From: Saxidomus purpurata
Taxonomy: Eukaryota > Mollusca > Bivalvia > Venerida > Veneridae
Direction: 5' to 3'
DNA length: 64,000 bases
Assembly (NCBI GenBank): GCA_022818135.1
Contig: JAFMSR010000001.1
Span: forward strand, 10,241,855 to 10,305,854
Part shown: in pieces, positions 24,701-35,132 of the stretch
How the letters are laid out: every line of letters begins with the position of its first letter
How positions within the stretch are numbered: position 1 is the stretch's first letter
Notes under the pieces: generated by a model
Databases searched by the model: none
What the model was told of the DNA's origin: nothing
What the model saw: only the letters and a program-made list of their open reading frames with translations
Translations under genes and position numbers: made by a program

Positions 24701-25733
24701 AAACCACATACACAACTGTTATATTATATTGATAGATAGCAATTACGCCGATTATCTGTCGTTAGTTACCTTCAGATCCCCAGATGCGAAAATCTTGCTC
24801 ATATCATTCTGTGTTTTATATGTGTATTCGGTGCACGGGTATATGATAAAGTAAACGTAAGTCAGTCAAAGTCTTGTAATCAATTATATATATTCGTCTT
24901 TCAAAATGAATGTCTTAATTTCCATTTTCTTTAATTATTGTGACCAGTTGTCGCACCGTATAGGAACAGCATTTCAGGGTGAATTTTCAATGCGGATTCC
25001 TCTGCAACCACAAAGTCTAGAGCTTAGATATTTGACGTCTCGGAAGTTTGTTCAAACCTTGCCCCTTGGGTCAAAATTGACTACACCCAGGGGTTTCTTG
25101 TTTTCTTATATACTTACAGATGGGAATAACTTTAACAACTAAAGTGTGTATTATTTTCTACTGGACCTCTACCAAGTTTGTTCAAATCATGCTCCGGGTG
25201 TCAAAATTAATCCTTCCTGCAGGTCAATTTTAGTATAGGAAAAGCTTAAAAAAATTTCAACTGTAAGACTACGAGGCCAAGAGCTTAGACATGTGGTATG
25301 TAGCATTGTCTAGTGGACCTCTACCAAGCTTGTTCAACGCCCAATTGGAGGGGAGGGGGTCCCTTGCCTTTATGGAAAGTTATAGGAAAAACCTAGCTTC
25401 CGTAGTGACCAGCGGTTCTCTTAGAATCCATTGACTGTTCCTGGCAGCTGATGACTTTTAGTGAATAGTGACATCTTTAGCAACCAGTGACTTTCCTTAG
25501 CAACCAGAGACTTCTTTAGCAACTACTGACTTCCTTTAGCAGCATGTGACTTCCTAAAGTAAGTGCACTGGTAGTCAGGTGGGCGATATAGGGTCACCAC
25601 GACCCCTTTTCTTTTAGTTTTTTAAAAAAAATTCCCTCCCCCACAAAAAAAATTTTTTTTTTCCCCCCCCCCCCCCCATACTTTTTTTTTTTTTTTTTTT
25701 CCCCAAAAAAAAAAAAAAAAAAAAATAAAACAC

Positions 25734-25799
<66 letters not shown>

Positions 25800-25856
25800 T
25801 CCCCAAAAAAAACAACCCAACACCCAAACACCCAAAAAAAAAAAAAAAAAAAATAA

Positions 25857-25888
<32 letters not shown>

Positions 25889-26222
25889 CAAAAAAAATAA
25901 ATCACCAAAAAAAGGACAAATTATGGCCCTTGTTTGACTTTGAAAATTTGTTAAGTTTGCCTGTAGGTCACCATCATGCACATATCTCAGTAACCACTTA
26001 TAATATTGACTTGACCTTTGTTCTTCTTTAGGGTGGTATAAATCAAGGCAGATAACTCTTGTATAAATTTATAAAAGATTCAGTTCCTGGCTACATATCT
26101 CAGTAACCACTTATGATTGACTTGAAACTGTCACTTGCCTCCTGGGGGTCACAAAGCAAAATAAAAAAATTTTTTTTAAAAATTTTTAAAATTATGGCCC
26201 TTGTTTGAATTTGAAAATTTGG

Positions 26223-26259
<37 letters not shown>

Positions 26260-29200
26260 TTAAAGTTTTCCCCGCCCCCCGGCGAGGTACTATCATGTAC
26301 ATACTCTCAGTAACCACTTATGATATTGACTTGAAACTTTTTTAATGTCTTTAGGGTGGCCTTACAATCAAGGCAGATAACTCTTGTATAAATTTAGTAC
26401 TAATTATGGCCCTTGTTTGACTTTGAAAATTTGGTTAAAGTTTTGCCTGCTAGGTACTATAATGCACATATCTAGTAACCTCTTATGATATTGACTTGAA
26501 ACTTCGTTAATGTCTTAGGGTGTCACGTCACACAGTCAAGTCAGATAACTCTTGTATAAATTTGTACTAATTATGGCCCTTGTTTGACTTCGAAAATTTG
26601 GTTAAAGTTTTGCCTGCTAGGTACTATCATGCACATACCTCAGTAACCCTTATGATATTGACTTGAAACTTTTTTAATGTCTGAAGAGGTGTCACACAGT
26701 CAAGACAGATAACTCTTGTTTAAATTTAGTGGAAATTATGGCCCTTGTTTGACTTTTGAAAATTTGGTAAACTTTTGCATGCAGGTATATCATGCACATA
26801 TCACAGTAACCACTTATGGTAGTTATATCAAACCTCAAACTGCAATAGTGTTCAGGGTAATTTTGTATCAAACAATTAATTTACCAAAATTAAATCTATA
26901 GTTATAGATTTTGACTTTTTTATGATTCAACTTTCCTAGTTTATACTTAATAGTTAGCAGAATTTTGTTTTGCTATTATACTGATAAAAGTTTTGTTTTA
27001 TTATCAAAAACCCACAATAGTCGAGCGTGCTGTCTTACGGACAGCTCTTGTTACTTTTGTACTGACCTCCCTGCTTCAAATTATCATACATTTGGGCAAT
27101 TCACAGTTCTAGTACACCTAAAATACAATATTGTATAGCCAATAAATATAGCTCTTATCGCCGACACAAATAAGGCTTTTGTCTTCTACATTTTAAAGTG
27201 CGCAATATATGTTCTACATGATAGAGTGCGCCATATACGTTCTTCTTTTTAGAGTGCGTCCTTTATATTCTTCCTTTTAAGAGTGCGCCATACTAGTATA
27301 CGTTTTACATTTTAGAGTGCGCCATGCATATCTTACATTTTACAGTGTGCTATATGTTCTACATTTTAAAGTGCGCTATATATGTTCTACATTTTACAGT
27401 GTGCCATATATGTTCTACATTTTACAGTGTGCCATATATGTTCTACATTTTAGGATACGTCATATATGTTCTACTTTTAGGATACGTCATATATGTTCTA
27501 CATTTTAAAGTGCGCTATATATGTTCTACATTTTACAGTGTGCCATATATGTTCTACATTTTACGGTACGTCATATATGTTCTACATTTTAGGATACGTC
27601 ATATATGTTCTACATTTTAAAGTGCGCTATATATGTTCTACATTTTACAGTGTGCCATATATGTTCTACATTTTAGGATACGTCATATGTGTTCTACATT
27701 TTAGGATACGTCATATATGTTCTACATTTTAAAGTGCGCTATATATGTTCTACATTTTAAAGTGCGCCATATATGTTCTACATTTTAGGATACGTCATAT
27801 GTGTTCTACATTTTAGGATACGTCATATATGTTCTACATTTTAGGATATGCCATATATGTTCTACATTTTAGGATACGCCATATATGTTCAAAGGTAACG
27901 ATGGACAGTACACTGGATTTTTCCCGGAACTTTTGCAAAATGTTGCACAAGTATTGGGGGTTAACTATACTCTGTATGAAAGTCCAGATTATAGGTATGG
28001 CTCATTTAACAATGGCACGTGGAATGGAATGATGAAGGAGATAGTAGACGGTGTAAGTACAGGACATACTCCAAGTACATGTAGATTCGTGGGTAGTACA
28101 TTTCGTGGATTTTTAGTAAAATTGTTTTTCGCTGATAATAGAATTTGTAATGTGGCCCACCAGCGAAATAAATGAAATTTAGTACCACACAAGCACTTAT
28201 GGTTCTACCGAAGTCTATAACCAGCAGTGTAGCTTAAAAAAGTAGTTGGATATTGAACATTCTACTTGGGACACCAGTAAACATGCTTTTCACAGTCCAT
28301 ACATTGCACTAGTATTGTCTTATTGTTTGAATGGCACTTGACATAATGTTTTCTATTTATGAGAGAAAAAACGGAAACGTAAGTGTATTTTGTCTTCTTT
28401 TCATTTCACAGAATGCGGATATAGGAGGACTAATGACTGTTACATACAAGAGGTCGGAAGACGTCGATTTTTCTTATCCCGTTCAATACATTGGACATGC
28501 GATCGTCATGAAGAGACCAGACAATGACAGACCATCTCTGAAGGAGAACCTATCAAAACTGCTATACCCACTCGAATTTTCCGTGTGGCTGATGACATTC
28601 CTTGCGCTGCTGGTTACCGGCACCGTTTTGTATATCATATCACATTTCAACCCATATGAATGGAGGAGAATGGCGAAGGACCGGGAGGCAACTTTGCGGG
28701 AGGCCGAGTCATTTACGTGTCTCAATTCATTTTTCTTCGTTGTTAGTACCCTTATGTGGCAAGGTAAATATACCGGTGCATTGTATTAAGTTTCACGTGT
28801 ACCTTCGTTTAAAAGTTTTTTATACTTCTTCGCACATTCAAATTACAACTACATCTCTAAACAGAGCACTATCTTCATAACTACAGAGATTTCACTATAA
28901 AATAAACCTCCTCTATATGGTCGCTAGGTAAAAAGTAAAACGGCTTGCCATAGTTTTCGGTTCTACTCACGCAAAACAAAAAGTTGCTCAAGTTAAACGA
29001 CTATTTAGTTGATATTGAAGGTAAAAACAAACAAGGGGAAAAGAGGAAATAATGAAAAAACCTTGCTTGCTGCTACCTTGTTCGTAGTCTGCACGTTTAT
29101 GTCTACAAACTATGTGTAGCCACATGTTTTACACATCTAGGTGAGATTTTATGATTGTCCCTGTGCTTGCGTGCGTCAACAACTTTTTAAACGATATCTT

Positions 29201-32200
29201 CTCCTAAACTGTTTGACAGAAGCTTATGAAACGTGGCAATTATGTTTCTTGGGTTGTCTTCTGCCAAACGTTTTCAAAGATCTCCATTCAAAGTTGAACT
29301 CCGGTTGCCATGGAAATGGGAAGGAAAACACATAATCAAAATCTTCTCAAAAACCGAAAGGTCCAGAGCCTAGATATTTAACATGTAACAATGTTTAGTA
29401 GAGCTCTACCAAGAGTGTTCAAATTACGATACCCGGGTCAAAATTGACCCCATTTTTACATGCTACATACTTGTAGCACTGTCTCGTGGTCTTGTTCAAA
29501 GTATACCCATTGGGTCCAAGTTGCCGAAGAGGTCACTTGACCTACTGGCCTACTTTCTTGTTTTTAAGATAAGCAATGAACTATGATCTTGGCTGACTTT
29601 GACCTTGACACATTGTCTCATTTTGAAGCTACAGCAATGAAATTTGTACAAAACATGTATGTACAGTTTTGCCTGTAGATTTTAGCTCCGACATTGGCTC
29701 ACCTAGACCTAATGACCTACTTTATTATTTTAAGCTATAGCAATAAACTATATGTATAGTTATGCATGTAGATTTCAACTTTGACTTTGGCTGACTTTGA
29801 CCTACTATCCTACTTACTGTTTTTGAAGCTATATTAATGACATTTAGACAAAGTATAAAAGTGTGCATGTAGATTTTAACTTCGATATTGACTGACACTG
29901 ACATACTGACCTACTTTCCTGTTTTTGAAATTACAACAGTAAAAATTTAACCATATATACATGTATACAGTTTTGATTGCAGATTTTAACTTTGACCTTG
30001 GCTGACCATGACATTTGGCCTATTTTTTTGCTTTTAAGCTAAATAGATTAAATTTGGACTTTTTTGTAGTTTTACAAACTTATTCCCAAATTTCTATGAC
30101 TGACCTTGATTATGAGTTTTTGACCTACTTTCTTGCTTTCTCGTACATTGCATACGCTCAGAATCCGAAACGGCAAAAAAATCAAAATTTATTTGGCGCC
30201 AGTTTCTTTTTCCCTCTTTGGATGGACAGTTTGGTGGTTTTCATTTTCAACTTTGTATCATTATTAATTTGAACTTAATCTGATAATCTTATTCTATTTC
30301 ATAATACGAGTACATATTTGAAAATAAAAAGTCTGGTAGAACCTGGCTGTCCCAGATAATGTCGATCAAAATGGTATATGTAGTTATAGTAGTTGGGTAA
30401 TTTAATGAAAGCTCAGCAGCTAGTGCTTTGCTACAAATGAACTTCGAGTGACCAAACAAACTAGCGTCAAGAAGACATACACTATTTCCGCTACATGTTT
30501 TTTTTGAATGCAGATGAGAACATAATGCTGAAAAAATCATTAAGTAAAAAAGAAAGCTACCTTCACGGCTGTTTCGTTTTTCTAGGCTATGTTCGTGCCC
30601 CACGGTCAGTTGGAGCTCGGGTGATGGTCGTGGCTTGGTGGATTTTTACTATTGTGTTTCTTTTGACGTACACCGCCAGTCTAACAAACTACCTTCGAAC
30701 TAGACCAGAACCATTTGCTGTACAGGGATATTCCAAAATTAGAAGTCTTAGGTAAGGCACATAAGATAGTTCAAGTCTGTTCATCTCATTACATTTTATT
30801 TATAGTTACAATTGACAAATTATTATTTAAGCAATATTTGCGATATAATAAATTAATTTAAAACATTTTGCAGTTATACATGAGCAGTAAACACCGTATA
30901 AAGCGACTTTTGATATTACGAAATTTCGGATATTAGGAACATAATTCTGTCTATCCGAATTTTTTTGCTCTTTAATTTATACGAAAATGTTATACGGATA
31001 TAACACACTCTGGATATAACGAACAAATTTAAATTGTCTCAATGAGTATGTTATAAACGGAGTTTACCTTATGTATCAACTTTCTTACATACGGACATAA
31101 TAATATTATTAATCTGTTACATTCTAGTTTTCTTGTGTGACGGCCATGGTCCTTTAATTTTCTTTTACAGAGATCTCGGTGCTAATGCTGAAATAAGAGT
31201 GGGCATGATTCCGTCGGGTGCCACTAAGGCTCATTTTGAACTCTCAACTTCTCCCACGGATATGAAAATATATAAAAAATTCTTGAAAGAAAGGCAGGTT
31301 CAGAATGAAACAGAAGAATTTCTGAATTCTGTTGCTGATTTAGAGCGCTACCTTCGCCAGAGAACATACTCCGACTATGCTGTTATTGTTGAGTCGCCGG
31401 CGGCTAAATTCATCACGAGCAAGGAGCCTTGCAATCTATATATGGTGAGCGAGGGAACTGCAAGAAAACATATGGCATTGGGAATGAAGAATGGCTCTAA
31501 GTTGAAGCAGCAGATTGACCTAGCATTGATAAAACTCCACGAATCGGGAGTTCTTAGCACAATCGAACATAAATGGTTCAGTCCCGGCTGTAAAGAAACA
31601 GTTTATCAAAAGAATGATGACGGGGACTTTTTAGAGATTGCGCCTTTTAACCAGCTGGATTTAGGGACGTTTTCATCAGCCTTGTTAATCATTGTGGTTG
31701 GAATCGTACTCGGAGGTCTTATTACAATCATTGAAATATGCATTTATAAATGGGCAGAGGTGGTAAGTATCAACTTATATATCACGTCTCATCTGTTGTC
31801 ACGTTCAATTGGAACCGATTCATAAACTGATTAAGAAATCTTAAAATATGTGACTCGTTCAGTCCTGATTACAGCGAAGGGTTTGATTTTAAATGCATAC
31901 TTTGAAGCCATAGCATTCAATATCTACAATTATGATATTCAAAATTGACTGCAAAACTGCAGTAACTAATATGAAACAAACTGGACTTTCAACAGTTTTG
32001 CGATCAAACCAGGAGAAAGGAGAAAGTGGCATTTTATCGATAAGTTAACTTACATTCTAACACGATCCGCAACTTTTCGTGTATAGATATAGAGGGAAAG
32101 AAGCTATACATTATTTTATGATAAAATACAATCACGTTTTCCACGGGCAAAACGTGGGGTAAATGTCGCACGCGTACAATCCCTCTATGCGTGTAAGTTA

Positions 32201-33036
32201 CTTTGGAATGTTGCTACGCGTCAAACATAGTTCGTTGTATTTTTAAAGTTTATACTTATTTAATTAAGCTCGATTGTGAAGAAATCCTGTAGCTTATCGA
32301 GTCACTCTCGAGTCCTTTTCTGAAAAAAACAGTACTGGTGTCATATGAGGAAGTACGGTCGTGACCCCAGTGGGGCTTGAACCCGCAGACTCCAGCATGA
32401 GTGTTCGGCAAAGTATCTGCACACATTTTTGCAGGCTTTTCCCTGTTAAATTATTAAGTAAGCCAACGTGGAATGCGATGTAACGTCTCGTACCGTCAAG
32501 ACATGCATTGCATATGCACTCATTTTGTCTTCACGTGACTTTAGTATAAACAATTTTTTTTTTCATTCCTGTAGAAATTGAGTGATTTGGACAAAGTTTT
32601 GAAATGATCTCTGAAAAAATAAAGAATTATTTCCCGTCTAAATTTCCGTATTGAGTTATGATGGTCATGAAAATGCGGAATTATCTTTCTTATTGAAAGA
32701 CAGAAGTTAAAATGAACCAAACCGAAAGATTTGATGAGGATTGTCAAAACAAGTTTTCACTGATATTCTCTATTTTCAGTGGGAATAAAAATACTATACT
32801 ACATGTACTTCATAGTCTTATCATAACTTTGGGAATGTTCATTTCTCAAGTAGTAATATCTTATTTTAGCATTATTATGTTCAATTTTAAGGGTAATATC
32901 ACTTTTGCTTTTGTAGCATGTAGACGAGGAGGAAGCCGAACCTATAAGTAACAGGAACAGCCGACATTTTGAACCAGATTCCACTGACATACTTTTGAAC
33001 CATGACGGCAAGAAAGGTGGGGCAACGCAGGTCTAA
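18080..33036 (+). CDS. Ionotropic glutamate receptor without amino-terminal domain, seven exons, 504 aa
   Basis: Ligand-gated cation channel subunit of the plasma membrane. Exons: 18080-18151, 23611-23643, 27873-28052, 28412-28763, 30586-30751, 31171-31762, 32917-33036. All introns are GT-AG, phases agree (0,0,0,1,2,0), and the total is 1515 nt. Residues 1-24 are a signal peptide. S1 begins in the microexon (25-35). Segment RYG...TWNGM at 76-88 and T104 and R109 of the ligand site are kept; the usual Pro is L102. M1 is about 148-174, followed by N-P-Y-E-W at 175-179. The pore loop is 196-213 with W211 at the Q/R position. M3 ends TYTASLTNYL (240-249), the family's SYTANLAAFL. S2 has T286, E342 and the Cys355/Cys408 pair. 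M4 is about 437-459. The tail ends TQV. Exons 3-7 are firm; linking exons 1-2 to them is inference from phase and motif. No LIVBP-like domain was found in the 9.7 kb between exons 1 and 3. Closest broad group is the AMPA/kainate-like branch; subclass not assigned. Confidence 0.85.
18627..18736 (+). mobile_element. LINE 3'-end fragment with (TTA)n tail, in intron 1
   Basis: Reads 'agaaggccacattg' then 'cttctttaaataaggattta' and ends in about ten TTA repeats. The same 3' UTR occurs on the minus strand at 63486-63600, downstream of a LINE ORF2 C-terminus, so this is a 5'-truncated copy of that family. Confidence 0.7.
18737..20129. other. Receptor intron 1, first part, no exon recognised
   Basis: AT-rich. 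It includes a stretch near 19705-19850 ('gcgaaaat...', 'agcgagtaatatatcccg') resembling dispersed repeat sequence. An open frame at 18866-19069 is intact in both arms but has no recognisable family and two amino acid changes between arms, so I do not call it a gene. Confidence 0.45.
20130..20312 (+). mobile_element. tRNA-Ser-derived SINE with (AAC)n tail
   Basis: The head, 'gtcttcgtggtcgagtggtt' then 'ggacttgaaat', is close to tRNA-Ser(UGA), including the anticodon-loop context. The B box reads 'gggttcgatct'. It ends in AAC repeats. The minus-strand element at 21061-21255 shares its body ('gaacgat.gttag.taaatt'). An inverted copy is at 37651-37834. Confidence 0.78.
21061..21255 (-). mobile_element. 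tRNA-Ser-derived SINE, minus strand; inverted duplication breaks inside it
   Basis: On the minus strand the head reads 'cgccttcgtattcgagtggt', with B box 'gggttcgagccctg'. The body shares 'gaacgatggttagctaaatt' with the element at 20130-20312. The inverted contig begins at 36823 with sequence matching position 21138 of this SINE, so only its 3' part is present in the other arm. Confidence 0.75.
21256..23610. other. Receptor intron 1, remaining part, no exon recognised
   Basis: Not present in the inverted contig. No tRNA-like, LINE or coding motif recognised. It ends in a strong polypyrimidine tract and acceptor ('tttcttttctttttcag') for the microexon. Confidence 0.45.
23708..24035 (+). repeat. 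Dispersed bivalve-type repeat, fragment (intron 2)
   Basis: Starts 'aactcacctgccacaaagtg', includes 'tggttgctatgtcaat', and closes 'ggtgagtgaattagggcg', 'atcatgaccctcttg'. The same family is seen more fully at 35326-36265. Confidence 0.65.
24036..24939. other. Intron 2 sequence, nothing recognised
   Basis: AT-rich, with no exon-like segment bounded by splice sites that reads as part of a ligand-binding or amino-terminal domain. Confidence 0.4.
24940..25612 (+). repeat. Dispersed bivalve-type repeat (intron 2)
   Basis: Contains 'agagcttagatatttgacg', 'agtttgttcaaaccttgccc', 'gggtcaaaattgactacac' and a closing 'tcaggtgggcgatatagggt'. Towards the end, 25430-25560, it has short repeats of 'gcaaccagtgacttcctta' type. 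Same family as 35326-36265. Confidence 0.7.
25616..25910. repeat. Homopolymer block of T, A and C runs, probable sequence error
   Basis: Consecutive long runs of C (up to 40), T and A with almost no complexity. It has no biological pattern I know and interrupts the dispersed repeat. It looks like a consensus failure in a poorly covered stretch. A second C run lies at 26223-26259. Confidence 0.75.
25915..26800 (+). repeat. Tandem repeat of about 165 bp, five units (intron 2)
   Basis: 'ttatggcccttgtttgactt' recurs at about 25920, 26192, 26405, 26570 and 26738, each followed by 'gtaccacttatgatattgac'-type and 'cagataactcttgtataaat' phrases. Later units are spaced about 165 bp. The first two are stretched by low-complexity runs. 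Confidence 0.75.
27183..27893 (+). repeat. 28-bp minisatellite ending at receptor exon 3
   Basis: About 25 units of the type 'gttctacattttaggatacg' + 'tcatatat', with variants 'acagtgtgcc' and 'aaagtgcgct' in place of 'aggatacgtc'. Units become more degenerate before 27340. The last unit contains the acceptor TTTTAG and the first six codons of exon 3 (27873-27890), so the array is made of the intron-exon junction. Translation of the array gives frames that rotate every unit and are not coding. Confidence 0.92.
28764..30585 (+). repeat. Receptor intron 4, largely dispersed and tandem repeat
   Basis: From about 29150 to 29470 it is a bivalve-type repeat ('aaccgaaaggtccagagcct', 'ttcaaattacgatacccggg'). 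From 29540 to 30130 there are related 130-bp units: 'gacctactttcttgtttttaag', 'ctatagcaatgaaa', 'tgtacagttttgcctgtag', 'gactttggctgactttgacc'. The rest is unremarkable. Confidence 0.65.
31763..32261. other. Receptor intron 6, with a small palindromic repeat relative
   Basis: Around 32085-32250 ('tattttatgataaaatacaa', 'cacgttttccacgggcaaaacg', 'gctacgcgtcaaacatagtt') it resembles the insertion at 47136-47545. This is presumably a non-autonomous element. No exon seen. Confidence 0.5.
32262..32440 (-). mobile_element. tRNA-derived SINE, minus strand (intron 6)
   Basis: On the minus strand the B box reads 'gcgggttcaagccccac' near 32380. The tail reads 'actcgagagtgactcgataa' and 'cacaatcgagcttaatt', the shared 3' end of the elements at 5142-5396 and 15512-15775. 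The A-box half is unclear. Confidence 0.6.
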
Positions 33037-33150
33037 TAATAGAGTGCACAAGGCACCAGGCGCTGTTTGTTGGACCTCCGTGGTGGAAAAGATTCATGAT
33101 GAGCGGATGAAAGTTTAAACGGAAAGGAACTGTTGTTGTATAAACAATCT

Positions 33151-33156
33151 AATAAA
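33151..33156 (+). terminator. Candidate poly(A) signal AATAAA of the receptor gene
   Basis: First AATAAA after the stop codon (33034-33036), 115 bp downstream. Further A-rich candidates occur at 33465 and beyond. Confidence 0.4.
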
Positions 33157-34415
33157 TAACAACGACAAATAACTAAACATATTTTTCTTTATCTGATGTC
33201 GGTTTTATGTCGGAAAACATTCGAGGTGAAGTTGATTGTAATTTAGTTTAAAGGTCGAACAAAATATACAAAAGTTGACGTTCGTCGTTGCCATTCATTT
33301 GCACCGTGTTTTACAAAAGTGTCTCAAAATGTGTTTGCACGGAAATTTAGATCTAAAGCGTTAAGCAAAAGCATACAAGTGTTTGCTTTGTGCCACTTCA
33401 GCATAAAAAAAAACATGAGTGTTTCACTCAAGCTGTAAAGTACCAAGTACTACATCAAAAGAAAATAAATTTTAAAATTCAGTTGGGACGGGTATTTGAA
33501 GTGTTTACAATTTATCAAACTAATAATATTTTTTATGGTTGACGTGTTTTATTTCTTTCCATATTTTCTTAAAGTTTGGATTGCTATTGGACACTCTTGC
33601 CGACCTTTTCCTAGGAAAAATGAGTTCAGTGGACAGTTAACATGAATGTTTCACTCAAGCTGTAAAGTACCAAGTGCATATTTTAATTTCTTGTTTTTTA
33701 CGACCCGTTTCTTGTATCGTTCTGTATTTTCTAGTTCGGACATGAATCCTGTTTCAAAAGAATTGTCTAGGAAGGTGTATTTAGTTAGTCGATGAACAGT
33801 TTTAGTGACACTTATTACCGTGTTGGTGATTTCATTTTCAAGCTACCACGTCCTAAATTGGCTAAAGTTTTCGTCACAGAATTCCTCACATTTCCCGTGC
33901 TTCCGTGTGATTATGGGAAAATATCTAGCAGGTGTTCTAATAACTTTAAGAATTTTGGCATTATAATTTGACAAAGATGAAAGTTTTATAAAATATTCAC
34001 GAAAAAAATGCTACATTTATGAAATTGTTTAGTGGGGAAGCCTTAAGGTGTCCGAGGTGTTTTAAACTCCGTACTTGCTCTATTTGCTCTTATAGGCCAA
34101 CTTACATGTATATCATTTTTAACTAATTTGTAATGAATGGAGTATGTACTGTGAACGACTCATTTAAGTGTTTTAATTTAAGTGTGGTTGTTGATATAAT
34201 ATTATAGTATTAAAAAAAGTGTTCCATGTTCTTCTATTGTTTTGTCATTCATGTCTAAACAGCCACTGAACGAATGTGTTGTGTGGTCAATTTATGTAAA
34301 ACTGTTCATCATGACCATTATATATGTTTGTATCATTTTCTAGAAAACCGTGAAATCCTTGTTAGTTCATTTGAGACTTTTTCAGGTTGTCTCTTGTTAC
34401 CATTAGGTTTTTTTT
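33157..34415. other. 3' flank of the receptor, possible long 3' UTR
   Basis: A 33-bp phrase ('gtttcactcaagctgtaaag...') occurs at about 33418 and again at about 33644. No coding or RNA gene recognised. Confidence 0.4.
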
Positions 34416-34419
34416 TTAA

Positions 34420-34795
34420 AGGGGCACTCCATACATCTAGTAGAGCATATTCTCCAAACATAAATAACGTATTCCGTGAACATAAATTGATAAATTATTA
34501 CAGTTTTAAAGAGCAACATATTTAGGAAAATGTCGCATTTTAGCACAAATAATAACAAAGAGACCATCTGTAATAAATCCCGATCCATCCATTAATTGTG
34601 CAACAACAACTTTACATACATGTAGATTATGGAATGTTTTACGGCAATGCAACCTATTTCGAAATGCTGGTTTTACCGATGTTGACTGCAATATACACAT
34701 GTAGCTTATTTTATGTTAATTAATAATATTTACAGATATTCTAGTATTTGCTTTTGAAGTTATTTAATGTGATACCGATTTTAGGGAATGCCTCT
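34420..34795. mobile_element. TTAA-target MITE, 376 bp
   Basis: The ends are AGGGGCACTCCATA and, inverted at the right, AGAGGCATTCCCTA. The element is flanked on both sides by TTAA (34416-34419 and 34796-34799). A TTAA target duplication is typical of piggyBac and also Kolobok-type elements. No transposase is present. Confidence 0.65.
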
Positions 34796-35132
34796 TTAAA
34801 ATATCCTATTGAGTTAAATGGCGCATCTTGTTGTATCTCAATTATCACTTTGGAAATGTTATGTTTTGTACACAAATTGAGACCATCATCTTTGTGACCA
34901 ATTAAATTTATACCCAATTGTATATTGTTCTGTTGTTGATGTAATTCATTCCCTTTGCTTTGAACCTTTTTATGCTGTAATTATAAACAAGAAAAGCTGT
35001 GATAACCGCAAGAAGTACACAATTCATAGTACAAAGATTTCCATAAACACATGTAAAAATATAAACGTTCCAATGGTGTGAATTTTATTTTCAGTATTGT
35101 TGAAACTTGCTAATCATGTTTAAATGAAATTT

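Noticed and set aside
25594..25981. Lys/Gly/Phe-rich frames in the homopolymer block
   Set aside because: Pure translation of A, C and T runs, likely sequence error.
27317..27732. Repetitive frames (MFYIL.CAIYVLHF type)
   Set aside because: They follow the 28-bp minisatellite; frames rotate with each unit and have no start context or family match.
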